Source: Brasenia schreberi
Taxonomy: Eukaryota > Streptophyta > Magnoliopsida > Nymphaeales > Cabombaceae
Length of the DNA: 64,000 bases
Direction: 5' to 3'
NCBI GenBank assembly: GCA_036023115.1
Contig: JAYKKT010000090.1
Location: forward strand, 32,844,001 to 32,908,000
The translations under genes and the position numbers were made by a program. Under the pieces are notes generated by a model. It had not been told where the DNA came from. It searched no databases and saw only the letters and a list, made by a program, of their open reading frames with translations. Below, one piece after another: positions 48,250 through 60,282 of this stretch; within the stretch, counting starts at the first letter, position 1; each line of letters starts with the position of its first letter.

Positions 48250-49570
48250 AAGTATCGGCTTTAATATTTGCCAGGATTTATTCTTCTTTCTTTCGCTGTC
48301 TCCTTTATTTGGTTGCAAGTAGTTCACTATTAGCTTCAATCCGTTTCCAGGAATTACTTTCCTGAGCCCCTATATCCATGCTATCAAGATTCCATCCCAA
48401 GCCGCTTCCGGCAACCAAATTTCTACTCAAGCCACCTTTCCAAATTACCGCAACTATCTTGCAGAAGTCCTCCACAGTTCGTATCACCGGATCAGTATTA
48501 ATTTTTATCCAACCCGAATTTGGTAGTGTCTCAGAAATCTCTTCTTGTTCTTCTGGTCGTGGTTATCTCTATCATGATCTGTTGTGAGACATGAGTTAAT
48601 CCACCTATATTATTACCTTAACCGGGTATCTGGGCAAGTGAAATTCCGGTTGAACTGTTTCTTTTCTGAGCCATTGCCAAAGCAACCAAGATGTAATCGC
48701 TCAAATAGCGCTTCGACCCATATTATCAGCTAGAAATTACTTGCTATGTTAGCTCTTTCACAATCACGAATTGCGTGTATCTGTGTTTCTTCAAAATACG
48801 AACATACAAGATCGCTCCCAATGTCTGTCGTAAGCAAACAACTCGATGAACATTCGAATTCTTTCATATTTTCTTCCATCGTATGCTAGTTTGCTATGGT
48901 TGTCATCTTTCGAGAAACACTTCGTCTATTAGAAGGCCCATCTTCCCTTGCTCGACAACAAATCTGGTCATCTGGGAAGATGGGGAGGAGGGATTGCATG
49001 TAATCTTTTAATTATAACAACTGTTGAGGGAAACGCTCTAATTCCAAGCACCATCTGAAGACATCATCTCTTCTTGCACGACTGCAATTTCAATAGTGTT
49101 GCTTCTATCTGTAACAACATCAATCAATTTCAAACTCTGTTGCAGCCAAACATCAATCCAAAACTGATTTACTTTTCACTTCCTAACATCCCATGTAAAA
49201 CCTGTAGATATGTCGTTCCATACTGAGCTTATAGCTTTCCAAGAAGCAGAATATGCAGCCATGCATATGATATATAACGCTTAGCTCCTTTTGTTGTATT
49301 TGGCTCTTAGGATTGCAAGTCACATAGATTGTGCTCCTGCTTTGAGCTTCCAAGTTAATTTCATAATACATGCTTTGTTCAAAGAATGTAAATCTTTGAT
49401 ATTGAATCTGCCTAGTTTCTTTGCTTTGCAAAGTTGCTGCCACCACACTTTATGCGGTTTTCTCATGCGTCACATAAATTTAGAGAACAGACTATTTGAT
49501 TAGTAGTAGCTTTACTAAAGATAAGAAGGTCATCTGCAAATGAGTGATAGTTGGGCCATAGCTGGAAATT
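48250..49570 (-). mobile_element. L1-type LINE remnant (RT, zf-RVT, RNase H)
   Basis: Minus-strand order: the RT catalytic box SFADDLLIFSKAT at about 49550-49505; then WWQQLCKAKKLGRFNIKDLH and LNKACIMKLTWKLK (about 49450-49340), the region before zf-RVT; a zf-RVT-like EETQIHAIRDC near 48780; and an RNase H start, CGGLLQDSCGNL, near 48475. This order fits plant L1 elements often annotated as 'ribonuclease H protein At1g65750-like', a family unrelated to the RTE copies. Stops and deletions are frequent: the RT box sits almost directly against the zf-RVT lead-in, so several hundred bases are lost. Confidence 0.7.
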
Positions 49571-52100
49571 TTAAATGATGCCCAAGCTCCATTTAGGATC
49601 TTTTCTTGTATATTGTGTTAACTTTTCCCCACACACACTCCCTCTCTCAAGATTATAAATATATATATAGAGAGAAATTAATACATGATGCTTATAAATA
49701 CTTAAATATCTGAACCGTTAATATGGAGATCACGGTTGAGATTCAAATTAATAAATATATATCTGAAAAAAGTATCAGCAACATACTTTTCACTCTTAAA
49801 ATTTGAATTTCACTTGTGGTGGTTGATCAAAATGGTTGAGAAACTTAAGCATGGACAAGTGTGCGCATGAAACAACCCCCTTCCCCAATCTTGTATGCAT
49901 GAATTCCATAGTTCACAGTTTACATACATACACGTACTATATATATAATATGTATGTATATATAATATATATGTACCTATGTTATGTATCTTAGCTATTG
50001 ACCCCAAAAGAGATCGCATGACGATCTGCTAGAGAGTTGAGCATAAATTCCTGCGCCGAGGAGACAGTGACTGACACCAGCAAATCCTCTTCCTTTTCTT
50101 TCTTTCTCCATCTTTTTCCCACTCTTCTGTAATCTTTTGTGCTTACCGTTGACCCTAGCTGCACCACGAATCCATAGAAAATGAAAGTGGACTCCATCAA
50201 AACAAGAAAAGGAAGGCGCACAATTCTTCAGATCCGAAGGATTGCATCAAACCTGCTAACTTAAGCGTCTAGAAAAGATACTTCAACTGACGAATGATTA
50301 ATGATATCCTACAGCATATCCTACCGTCCAAACTGATGCATGAATGGTTTCAACGGCTGAGAGGTGTTGTAGGATGGCATACGTCATATGGCAGAACCGC
50401 ATGACGCAGATGGTATATAGCTTTCGTGAGGTGCGTCTTCTTCTCGTGTGGAAAGAATCTTACTACTGCAAATAAAGTGGTGTTGGGTCCCCATTTGTGT
50501 GCCAAGTTGGGCATATAATGGGGATCGCGTTACAACCAATTAATCGTGGTTTAAAAAAATATTCCCTTTTGGAAATAGAATTAGAATTAATTCCATCCCC
50601 TCACATATGAAATCTTTCCTTTCTTATTCCATCACGGACATTTGCACTCTGTTTGTGACAGTAATGTCAACTGATCACTTACATCCAGTGCCCACCCCAT
50701 CTTCCCTGAATCAGATTACTCAAAAATGAAATCAGAAGCCATATATGACAGTAATAATCATATTTGTATTAAGCCTCTTTTCTTTTTTTCTTTCTTGATG
50801 TACTATCGGAAGTCCAAAGTATCCCGACTAATCTGCTGTGAGCCGGGTCGGCTCATCATGAGGGGGAATCTCTTCTGCAGGTGGCTTGCTTCATTCATAA
50901 GGCTCGAACTCGAGGCCTTGCTTAAGGAGAACAAGTGCCGAACTACTTGAGACCTTGCTCAAGCGTTTTATAGATCTAATGTGTATCTATGGTTTGCGAA
51001 ATTCTAATAGCCTGTGATTTATGCTGTTATGATACGTAACAGTTGAGAGATTTTTCTGAGTGGTGATGATACAATTTAAGTGTCAAGATTCATACTTAAT
51101 CTCATTCATTAGATGTTCCAATATTAGTTTTCCCCTAAGCAAGGCCTTGAGTGGTAGACAAGCAGTGGCAGATCTACATTGAGGCGTGGGGCGGCGGTCG
51201 CATCTGAAATTCAAAAAACCAAAAAAAAAGTTACAAGAAACGATTGAATCCATGGCCGCCATACATAATTCGCCTCATCCCAAGAAAAATTCTTGATACA
51301 CTCACTTTTTGGTACATTATGTGAATCTAGTATCATTTTATATTGGTACTTCATATCGTATGTGAATCAAATTCGAGAAGCTGAATATCTGATTAGCATG
51401 ATTTGGCAATCCCAAAATATGTCGGTTTACAACTTCTTTTTGTCATGCAGCAAACAAGCTATTAGCTCCGAAGGAGCACAATTCAAGTGGCAGGTAGACC
51501 CGAAGTGCGATGTCCGGGTCGGATGAATGCCATTTGAGGGCATTCTTCGTCCAGCTTGCCTTTCAAAACAAAGAAATTATATATAGCGATCATTGAGAAA
51601 ACTATGGTGAAGATGACCATTACCTTATTATATATGGCAAGAATATAGGCAGGGAACTCAGAGGATCACCATTCCATGAATATACATATCTGATTTCTTA
51701 TATACATCCCTTCATTATCATCCTATATAAGCATGAACATGGTGGAACCTTAACTAACACAAAGACACGAATATAAAAGAAGCAAAAATCTCATATGCAA
51801 GCAACATCATGAATCTATAGCTTCCTTATTTTCTCGCTTTATGTATCGGATGATATAAGAAAACGAGTATACATATGGAATGAAACCATGAATTTTATTT
51901 AGTAGTAAACCATGGGAAATTCATTTCAAGGTTCAGATAAAAGCAAAATTGAATACACAGATATGAAAGGCCTGATGAAAAGGGTTTGCAAACGATGCAT
52001 TCATTCTAGTGAACATATTTTTTCCTCTATCAAGTGCCAACCAAAACTAAAATGAACAGCTTGAATAATTCTATTGTTAGTCATCATCCTCATGACGCAA
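49571..52100. other. Intergenic, no gene recognised
   Basis: It contains the SINE at about 50770-50965 and short AT-rich runs. Near 51165 CAGTGGCAGATCTACATTG resembles one hAT-like terminus, without a partner end. Confidence 0.45.
50770..50965 (-). mobile_element. tRNA-derived SINE, minus strand
   Basis: On the minus strand an A-box-like TAGTTCGGCACTTG (50945-50932) is followed 34 bases on by a B-box GAGTTCGAGCC (50911-50901). Then come GAGCCGACCCGGCTCA and GATTAGTCGGGATAC, standard wording of plant SINE bodies, and an A-rich tail near 50795-50770. The precise 5' limit and target-site duplication could not be fixed. Confidence 0.65.
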
Positions 52101-53306
52101 TTATCTCTTTCTGAGGGATGATAGGAGAAGCGCGAGATCTTCGCTACTCATTTCTTTGATCAGATCTTCGACGAAAGGATTACCACGCCAACATGAGGAA
52201 TCAATCGAACCACCGCCATCATCATCACCAAACACCACCCACTCAGTGCTAACTTTGGTCTCCAACCTATCAGAGAAGGCCTTGTCCACTTCTCTCTCTG
52301 GAGGCGTCATGGAGACCGATGCAGGGGAAGACGAACACGAGCTACAGCCACCTTCAATGTCGGCCGACTCGCCGGAAATCCCGCATCCACTCATCTTCTC
52401 TACCATCTTAACGATGTCTTCTCGAGATATAACGATCTTTGCCCTAGGAGAATCCTCACATCTGACGTTGCAAACCTTCTTGCAATTCTCAAAGAACTTC
52501 ACGAGCTCGTAATTTTGTTCAGACGCTTTCTTCAGTATCTGCATGGCGTACCCGAGATGCAGGCCATCGATCCGAGTCGACTCCTGATTCAACAACCCCG
52601 CCAACGTCGTCACACCTTCTTCAAACGTAACGTACAAATGGAAACTCTCTCTCAAGATGACGTCCATCGCCGACTGCACCAACTTTATCTGCCGCACGAT
52701 TGCCGGCCCCGGAAAGCAACTGATAATCCGATCGAGTATCAGTTGGCATCTCGGTAGTACGATAAAAACCGAGTCGAAGACCTTAGTATCGGGTTTGGTG
52801 GTAGTGAGTTCAAGCCGGCCAGCCTGGTTGATGAACCAACCCATGCGTTGCTCGAGGAACGAAGCGTAGTCGTGGATGAAAGAAACAAGACCTGATGGAC
52901 GCTCTTTTGGTGGTAATCTGACTCCGTCGAGAGTGAGCCGGAGTTCGCCGTAGGAGTGAGCAACTCGGAGATCGTTCTCGAATCGGCTGTGGCCGCCACG
53001 AAGGAGGCGGTGAACGAGAATCAAGAGCTTGAGAGCGACGACGGCGTCGTGTGTCCTTTGGAGGCGTTTAGTTATGAGGTTGGAGAGGAGAAGAACGGAA
53101 TCCGGCGAGTTGGAGACGAGAAATAGGATCTCGTGCACGAAACTATCGTCGATCGGGGACGAATCGTCGTGCGTGGTGGCCTGGACGACGGCGGTTTTTA
53201 GTCCGCCGGCGACGTCACCGGAGAAGATGATCGCTTTGGTAAGAGAAGCTTGGTCCTTCACCAGGCCAACCGCTCGCCTGAGTTTTCGCCGCATGGTGCC
53301 CACCAT
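52101..53306 (-). CDS. ANTH-domain clathrin assembly protein (AP180/CALM type), intronless
   Basis: Plant ANTH proteins link clathrin to phosphoinositide-rich membrane during endocytosis. The frame gives 401 residues with one exon. The ANTH domain spans about residues 5-290: LRRAVGLVKDQASLTKA, VVQATTHDD, FVHEILFLVSNSP, VALKLLILVHRLLRGG, SFIHDYASFLEQR and a later CALM_ANTH helix bundle (FHLYVTFEEGV, ALKKASEQNYELVKFFENCK-type region). The C-tail is Ser-rich and contains NPF at about residue 379, a site for EH-domain partners. The usual PtdIns(4,5)P2 motif with clustered K/R-H after ATTH reads PIDDSF here, so head-group binding may be altered. MVGT is taken as the start; MRRK four codons later is equally possible. 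It resembles the intronless Arabidopsis At1g33340-type members. Confidence 0.93.
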   Translation of the reverse strand: MVGTMRRKLRRAVGLVKDQASLTKAIIFSGDVAGGLKTAVVQATTHDDSSPIDDSFVHEILFLVSNSPDSVLLLSNLITKRLQRTHDAVVALKLLILVHRLLRGGHSRFENDLRVAHSYGELRLTLDGVRLPPKERPSGLVSFIHDYASFLEQRMGWFINQAGRLELTTTKPDTKVFDSVFIVLPRCQLILDRIISCFPGPAIVRQIKLVQSAMDVILRESFHLYVTFEEGVTTLAGLLNQESTRIDGLHLGYAMQILKKASEQNYELVKFFENCKKVCNVRCEDSPRAKIVISREDIVKMVEKMSGCGISGESADIEGGCSSCSSSPASVSMTPPEREVDKAFSDRLETKVSTEWVVFGDDDGGGSIDSSCWRGNPFVEDLIKEMSSEDLALLLSSLRKR

Positions 53307-55540
53307 TTCTTCTTTACTTCTTTCAGTACGAGGCAGAGTTGACTTGAGTGAAAGAGATCACAGGGTGATCAGGGAGGGAGGGGGGCATTTGCTTTTGGAA
53401 AGGAATTTGGGGTTGTTTTGATCTTCGAACTGTTATTCGACCGTTGGATTGGAGCAAAGATTGTTCGTGGAAAAGCTTGAGATTCGCTCTCATTGAAGAG
53501 AGTAGAAAGGAGGGTTGCAGATGCCCTATCTCGGTCTAACTTAGTTGAGATTGAGTCCGTTTTGAAGGGATCATAACAAAGTGAGACTCTCTCTCTCTTA
53601 CGGTCACACACAAAAAATTATTTTATATATATAGAGAGAAAGAGAGACAGAGGATCTCGATTATACTCAATGGGTTTCCTACTCATCGGTGTAAAAATGT
53701 AGGTCTCACCGAAATATATAAGTTTTAAGATCATTAAAAAAACTATATAAATATGATCTTTACTGCAAACCTTCTTGAGGTGGACAGACTCAACTAGGCG
53801 ATTACTATTTATACATGTTTTTTTTCAAAATTATTAAAATAATACTTATTTTTTATTTTTCCTCTCCCACCAAATTTTAGTATTCTTCTCTTTACTTCGA
53901 TTACTTCGATAACCGGCCTTTCTTTTCTTTTCTTTACTTTGACAACCGTCATTTTGTTCATTTTTAGCCATTGTTGTTGTTCTTACGAACCTTGTTGACA
54001 AATAAGAAAGCGGAGAGAAGAATCAAGAAAAAGAGAAATAAAAAAACAAAATCAATAATAAGAAGAATAAAAACAAAAAGAAGAGAAAGAAAAATAAAAA
54101 AACATACGACGTGTGAAACAGAAAAAATCATTTCTCAAGAAAACCCGTAGCTCAGTCGCATCCTCTACCAATAGAGAAATGTAGCTACTGCCAACAGAGA
54201 GAGACCCACAACACCGGCATTGAAGTTGTAAAACGTTTCTCAAGGGAACCCGTAGCTCAGTCGATTCCATCCATAAGGATAAAATGTAAAACGTTTTTGT
54301 CAAAAACAAGTTAAGAATTTGAACAAATTCGGTGGATGTATATAACAAGAGTATACGCCATTTGATATTGTTTGAAAGTTGGCTTGGCTATCCAGACTAT
54401 TCTGTAAAGCCTATGTAAATGATTGGGACCTCTTTGAAAATGAGATGGCACATTCAAAAGTGGCAGGAGGAAGAATTGTTTTGAAAGAAGTCAATGTAAG
54501 GATAATTTTGTTCCAATATGCAAACAATTAGCGTAAGTTTTAAGACTTGAACATACATCTCCAATCACTTCATAAAACAAAAAATGTTGCCTCTCAGATT
54601 CATGTCATTGATCGTAAAGTCTAGCAGATATTTTTCACACAGACTCTCTCTCTCTCACACACACATAAATATATTCTCTTGGCTCCTCAGTGCGTGAACC
54701 ACAAATGGATAACTAATATCTATTATAAAAAATTGTTGTATTATATTGCCACTATGGATAAATTTAACATGTGGTGGCATTCGAGAGGGAGCACTCAGGA
54801 TTTAGAAAATAAGTCACAATCACAACATTCTACTGAAAGCATGATTCATGGTGCAGGCCGTGTCTCCATTGTTTACCTTAGAGAGTGTTGCCTCTCGTAC
54901 AGGAAAAAAGAAAAGAAGAAAGAACATGATTCATGCTGCTCCAATTAGTTGCTGCGATTCAACTCTAGGCAACTAACGCTTTCCTGTTAAATAGTTCTAA
55001 ATCACATTAAATCTTCTCTTGTTTTGTTCTGTTGGTTTTGATTAGTTCATTGAATATGATGCTGAACACAACTCGCATATCACCAAAACAAATTGGGTGG
55101 CGGAGATGATCCGACTGCCTAATTATGTGCCATAACCACAACAAGTTTTCAAATCATTGTCTTCCATTCAATCCAACACTTAGTGATTTAGATCCAGATT
55201 TGATTGGTGTGAGTCAATTTATATCAAATTTCGTTGGGCAATTTTAAGCCGGAATGCAAAGAGCCACCACACAACCCGACTCGGGTTCATGGTCATACTT
55301 GATTAGGAATCCTCAAGCTAAGGTTTTCTTTTCGTTATTTGAATCAGCATTGCATTAGGTTGGATTCAGTTTGTGCTTTTCTATCCACAACGGGTAGCAC
55401 CTGTTTACACCACTTGTCACATAAGTGGTGCCATGGGTCCGATTCCCCTCAGATGTATGTTGGATTAACTCCAGAGCTGACCTGATACAAAAAATTGAAT
55501 TCATGATCCAGGTCATAAGTGCGAGAAATGTTGTATATGA
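53307..55540. other. Intergenic, upstream of the ANTH gene
   Basis: It holds short GA/TA runs (53580-53650) and no recognised exon. A tRNA-like fragment at about 55391-55445 combines GGTAGCACC with a B-box-like GGTCCGATTCC and a perfect 8-bp hairpin, CACCACTT/AAGTGGTG (55408-55430). This could be a SINE relic. Confidence 0.45.
54131..54262. repeat. Pair of direct repeats with a tRNA A-box-like word
   Basis: TTTCTCAAG, two to three variable bases and then CCCGTAGCTCAGTCG occur at 54131-54157 and again at 54236-54262, a period of 105 bases. GTAGCTCAGTCG looks like a tRNA A box; no B box is seen nearby. Confidence 0.55.
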
Positions 55541-56700
55541 GTACACTTATACCCATATATAAGAACAAGAGAGACATTTAAAATTGTGCAAATTATTAAT
55601 ACTATGCAATTATGAGAAAGAATTATTGAACATAGGTTAAGACAAGTATATAGTACAACATATAACCAATTCGGATTCATGCCCAAGAGATCTACTATTG
55701 AAACAATTTACCTTTTGAGACTTCTTATGAAACATTTTAGAACAAAAAAGAAGAACCTTTATCTAGAGAAAGCTAGTATCAATAGATGTTCTTTGGAGAA
55801 TTTTGAAAAAGAGAGGTATACCATTGACATATATCAATCTTATAAGAGACATGTATGGAAACTCATGATAGAATGACGGACTCTTTGAAGTTAATATTAT
55901 GTTACAGGGACCAACTTTAAGTCTATATTTATTTATATTGGTCATTCATGAATTAACAAAAGATATTTAAGATGAAGTACCTTGGTGTGACAATGTGTTA
56001 GTGGATGAGTCTAAGGAAAAAGTTAATAGGAAATTAGAACTATCAAGAAAAACATTAGAAAGTAAAGACTTTCGACTTAATAGAACAAAAACCAGAATAT
56101 ATGAAACGTAAGTTTGATCATTTGGGTACTTCAAAGGACATGAAAATTAAGACCGACACACATTGTATCCCTCACAAGGAAAGTTTTAAATACTTAGGAT
56201 CGGTTTTTCAGAGTGACAGAAAAATTGATGGAGATGTTACATCAAAGTTGAAAGGTAAATATTCCAGAGCAACTAGACCTGCTATGTTTTATGGTTGAGA
56301 GTTTGACAATTAATCATCAATGTATGCAAAAGATGTATGAAATAGAAATGAAGATCTTGAGAACGATGAGTGGTCACATAAGGAAAGACAATATACATAA
56401 TGAGGTTATTACAAACAAATTGGGAATAACATTAATAGAGGATAAAAAGAAAAAAAATCATTTAAGATGGTTTAGATATGTAGAAAGACGGCCCAAAGGC
56501 ACTCTCGTAAGAAGATATGAAACACTAGATTGTGAAAAATTTTAAAAAGAAAAAGGACGACAACAAAAGGGTTAGAAAGAAACAATAAAGAATTATCGAG
56601 CTTATATTGAGTTAACTGCTACCATGACACATGATAGGACCATGTAAAAACAAGAAATTCATGTAGTCAACCTCATCCAGTATGGGTAAAGGCTTAGTTG
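55541..56700 (+). mobile_element. RTE-clade LINE, 5'-truncated and decayed (copy D)
   Basis: It begins at AGTACACTTATACCC, corresponding to the RT region of copies B and C, and ends in GGGTAAAGGCTTAGTTGTTATTG. Readable words include RSTIETIYLLRLLMKHF, SFKYLGSVFQSDRKIDGDV and MSGHIRKDNIHNEVI, scattered over frames, with an internal deletion around the FADD box. TTGTATA near both ends may be a short target-site duplication, but this is weak. Confidence 0.85.
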
Positions 56701-57314
56701 TTATTGTATAATTCTGATATCGAGAAACTTAGCTTGAATTTAGGTTTGGTAAATTATTTTAAAATGAAAGAAAATACAGAACAAAACAGAATTGGATCTT
56801 GCTGCTCCGAACTGAACAATTATTGGATCCGTCAACAAACTCTTGACTCGAATAAGTGACATATGGGTCTGGTTCGAATCAAATTTAAAATTACTCATTG
56901 ACAAACCTACTAACCAGTTGCAGCCTTGTGTAAATATGCTCGAATAATTCTCATTTGCTTGCTGCACTCCCTCCCGAGTCCCCCGGCATCATTCTAGTGC
57001 CTGTTAATTATTATGATGCAAATTGGCTCACTTTGTGTGGAGTCAACCGCGTGCAGAGTGGAAAAGAGAACCTAATCATGCACCAGATGACACATCTTCG
57101 AATTTTATTTATTTATTTCTTGTTGGAGTTTGATAGAATAGGCCCCCTCTACATTCAAGTATTCCTGCTGTTATTGTTTTTTTACTTTTCTTTCTGCTTT
57201 TCGCGATTCGTTTTTCAACATCCCTCTTTTCTCTTCTCTTTTTTTATATTCTTTGGGCCTGAAAAAGAAATTTGGCCAAGAGATTCTCCCGTACACTTTC
57301 GTGTATTTGACTTC

Positions 57315-57317
<3 letters not shown>

Positions 57318-57389
<72 letters not shown>
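57318..57389. repeat. (TA)n microsatellite, 72 bp
   Basis: Perfect alternating TA. I-Y repeat frames through it are artefacts. Confidence 0.98.
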
Positions 57390-57393
<4 letters not shown>

Positions 57394-57689
57394 AACTGAT
57401 AAATATGTCTTCTCCCATGATTTTTCATTGCATTTCATTATAAATTTTCTTGCTTACCTTACAATATGACTCTATGCTTCACTGCAAATTTTTTTATTAT
57501 TCAGACTATTAATTCTCTGAAGCACCTTGATCATATTTTCGTGCTTACCTTACAATATATATATGCTTACCTTACAATAATTTTTATTATTCACTCGCCA
57601 GGCTCCAATGTCCTGATTACCTTTCAAAGATGGTGTATTTCATTCAATTACATTCTTCTAAATCAGTTAGAACTTAAATGATTAATGTT

Positions 57690-58070
57690 ACACTATCAGT
57701 GCCATACATGTAAATTTTCGTTTCTATCATTTTGGTTACCATATCAAACTATGTATTCTATTTTCATTTTACTTAATAAGAGGCTCTTTGCTTTTAAGGT
57801 TTCTCTCCATAGTTCAAGTTTCTTATCAACATATTCTCTTATTCTATCAACCAATACAATGTCATCTACTTCATCTTCAACGTGCTTCGCTAAATCACCC
57901 ATAAGTAAAGTAAATAAGAGCTTAATGCTGATATATATAAAAGGTTCTTTCTTCTAAAGTCGTTCAAAAGATCGGATGACACTCTTTTATATGCATTTTC
58001 TAAATCAAGAAGTATCATGTGAAGGTTTTTCTTAATTATATTCTATTAGACGCATTAATAAGTGCATGAC
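57690..58070 (-). mobile_element. Diverged RTE-like reverse transcriptase fragment (copy E)
   Basis: On the minus strand the words HMILLDLENAYKRVSSD (motif A region) and, after a deletion, LAKHVEDEVDDIVLVDRI and YVDKKLELWRETL can be read. They match the RT order of the other copies, but the sequence is clearly more distant. The catalytic box has collapsed to V-D-D. No ends were found. Confidence 0.7.
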
Positions 58071-58087
58071 CATGATAATGTCTCTTT

Positions 58088-58151
58088 GGTGCCATACATG
58101 TATGGAGACATATATCTAAGGTGCCATACATGTATGGAGACATATATCTAA
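58088..58151. repeat. Two 32-bp tandem units with a 14-bp palindrome
   Basis: The unit GGTGCCATACATGTATGG... occurs at 58088 and 58120 in perfect tandem. Each contains the perfect palindrome CCATACATGTATGG. It lies about 350 bases past the 3' end of the STICHEL-like coding region, beside RTE fragment E. Confidence 0.85.
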
Positions 58152-58500
58152 TGAAGCTTGCCAAGAAATACCTGGATGGAAATGTTACCCTCTAGCTGAA
58201 CTCGTTTAGTGCAGCAAATGCTTGGATAAGGCAAGAGTATTGAAATAAACTCGCTGCACTATGCACGCTTGACCATCAAACGCTTTCATGTTAACGCTTC
58301 TCTACCGACGGCTGTTCAGCCTTCAATGACTTTGTCTTTAACACAAAGACCAGAAAACTCCAGTCCTCCTTTCTGAAAATTTCTAAATGATACCGATGGA
58401 TACATAAATTTCTAAGACGCTGAAAATTCCAATGTATGATATTCAAACTCCCAGAGTATAAACTTATGTGAAAGCCTCCTGGGCCCTCTTCTGAAATTTC

Positions 58501-60203
58501 TTATTTGTTTAAGCTTCCACATCTGATGCATGAACACCAACGAGATCTGCGATGACGAGTTGATTTCACTTCCTTTGCCTGGCACAAAACACAACAAAAG
58601 GGAAAATATACAGCAGATTAAGGAACGAGAATTCCTGTTCAGCCTTTATTACTGAGACCAATTATACATGAGTGGCACAAGGAGCTACAGCTCCCCTGGC
58701 TACGGGGTCAGCCAAGAAAACCTTCAAGCTGAAGATCTCAAAATAAATACCCCGGGGTATGCACTTCTGGTACCCCAGCGTACCTATCAAAAGACAAAAT
58801 CATATTCGAGTGCTTAACACATTCTGGTCTATCATGCGTACCTTGCGTGATCTGGTGGTTTTCCAGCAAAGAATTCTGTGGCAACCTGGTGCAGAATCGC
58901 ACGTAGCCCTGTAAAAGTTCAACTTTTATAGTAAGAAGAAACCAAATCAATTCTTCCTTTAACACCAACTTTTTTGTGATTTAATGTGACAAGAAGAAAC
59001 TATATTGTGTAATAAATTCTTCCTTTTCTTCCCCTCTTGACTGAAGGAGGCTCAGAGCAGGAAGCTTCAAAGTTCAAACCAAACTTTCAAGAGAGTTGGA
59101 CCTTCTATAATACATCTATACCAATTAATTAACTGCAGTGAAAAGGATAAGAGTTTCATAAAGGCTAATGAAATAACTTACGCATCAGATTCATATTTGC
59201 GGCTGTTAGTATGAAGCAAGCTTGGGGTCCTTGGATAACGATCATCTTGCTGCCGATTTTGGTCACAAGATCTGGTTCCAAGAACTGCTAGGGATGGGAT
59301 TTCAAGATTTATATCCTCCATAGGGTGTCCAAGAACAGCAACAGGTTGCATTGTCGTCTGGCTGTCACAGACACCATCATCATGCGGGAGAACTTCATTT
59401 TGCACGTTTTTTGACTTATTCATCGACATGGGTGTGCCTTTTTCTGCTGCCTGCAGCCATGCAGATTCTAACCTCTTTTCATCAACAACCCCATCAGTTC
59501 TGTCAGCTGAAACTTCGCTCTTAACAACTTTTCTGCTAAAATGCACATTTTCTTCTCCGCAAAATACTGGTAAGCTTGATCTGCGAAAGTTCTCTTCCAA
59601 TGATTGAAAGCCTTCAGATGAACCATCAGTGCCATCCTCTATACTCCCTTCAGGATTAGTGATGTTGCAAATGGACGCTTCTTTCTCTAGTTTCTCATCA
59701 GAACAGTCATTTTGATTGATATCTGAATTGTTCGTTTTAGTGGTAGTATCACTAAATCCTCCGTGATTTCCCAGGGCAGCATTTGGCACCTCATCAGGAA
59801 ACCACGAAGATGTACTAGCCATTTGGGATGCAAGTCCTACTGTAATCTTTACATTGTGCATCAAAACCATTTCCATTGAGTTTGTAATGCTTTTCAAAAA
59901 CCGTTCAGCCCTGTCTTTCTGATCTTGGTGTTTGAAGACTATAGAAGCAATGAGGATACCTGCACGTAGAAGGTATTGATCACATTAGGGTTATTTGCGG
60001 TCCCTGAGAATAGGACGAGAATGAAGTATCTATAAGCAATCGGCTCTCTAAGATTTTGGATACTGATGTAGTACTATGATGCAGATTCATTTCAGAAGAG
60101 ACAAAAATTCACAATTTCAGGTATATTCCCCAGCAATCGCAATAATGGTTTTTGCCATGAACTTATTTAAGAAGAAATACATCAAACAAATAGAGGTACA
60201 TAG

Positions 60204-60282
<79 letters not shown>

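Noticed and set aside
56955..57443. 162-codon plus-strand frame with an I-Y repeat
   Set aside because: Created by the (TA)n microsatellite and T-rich sequence; no domain signature.
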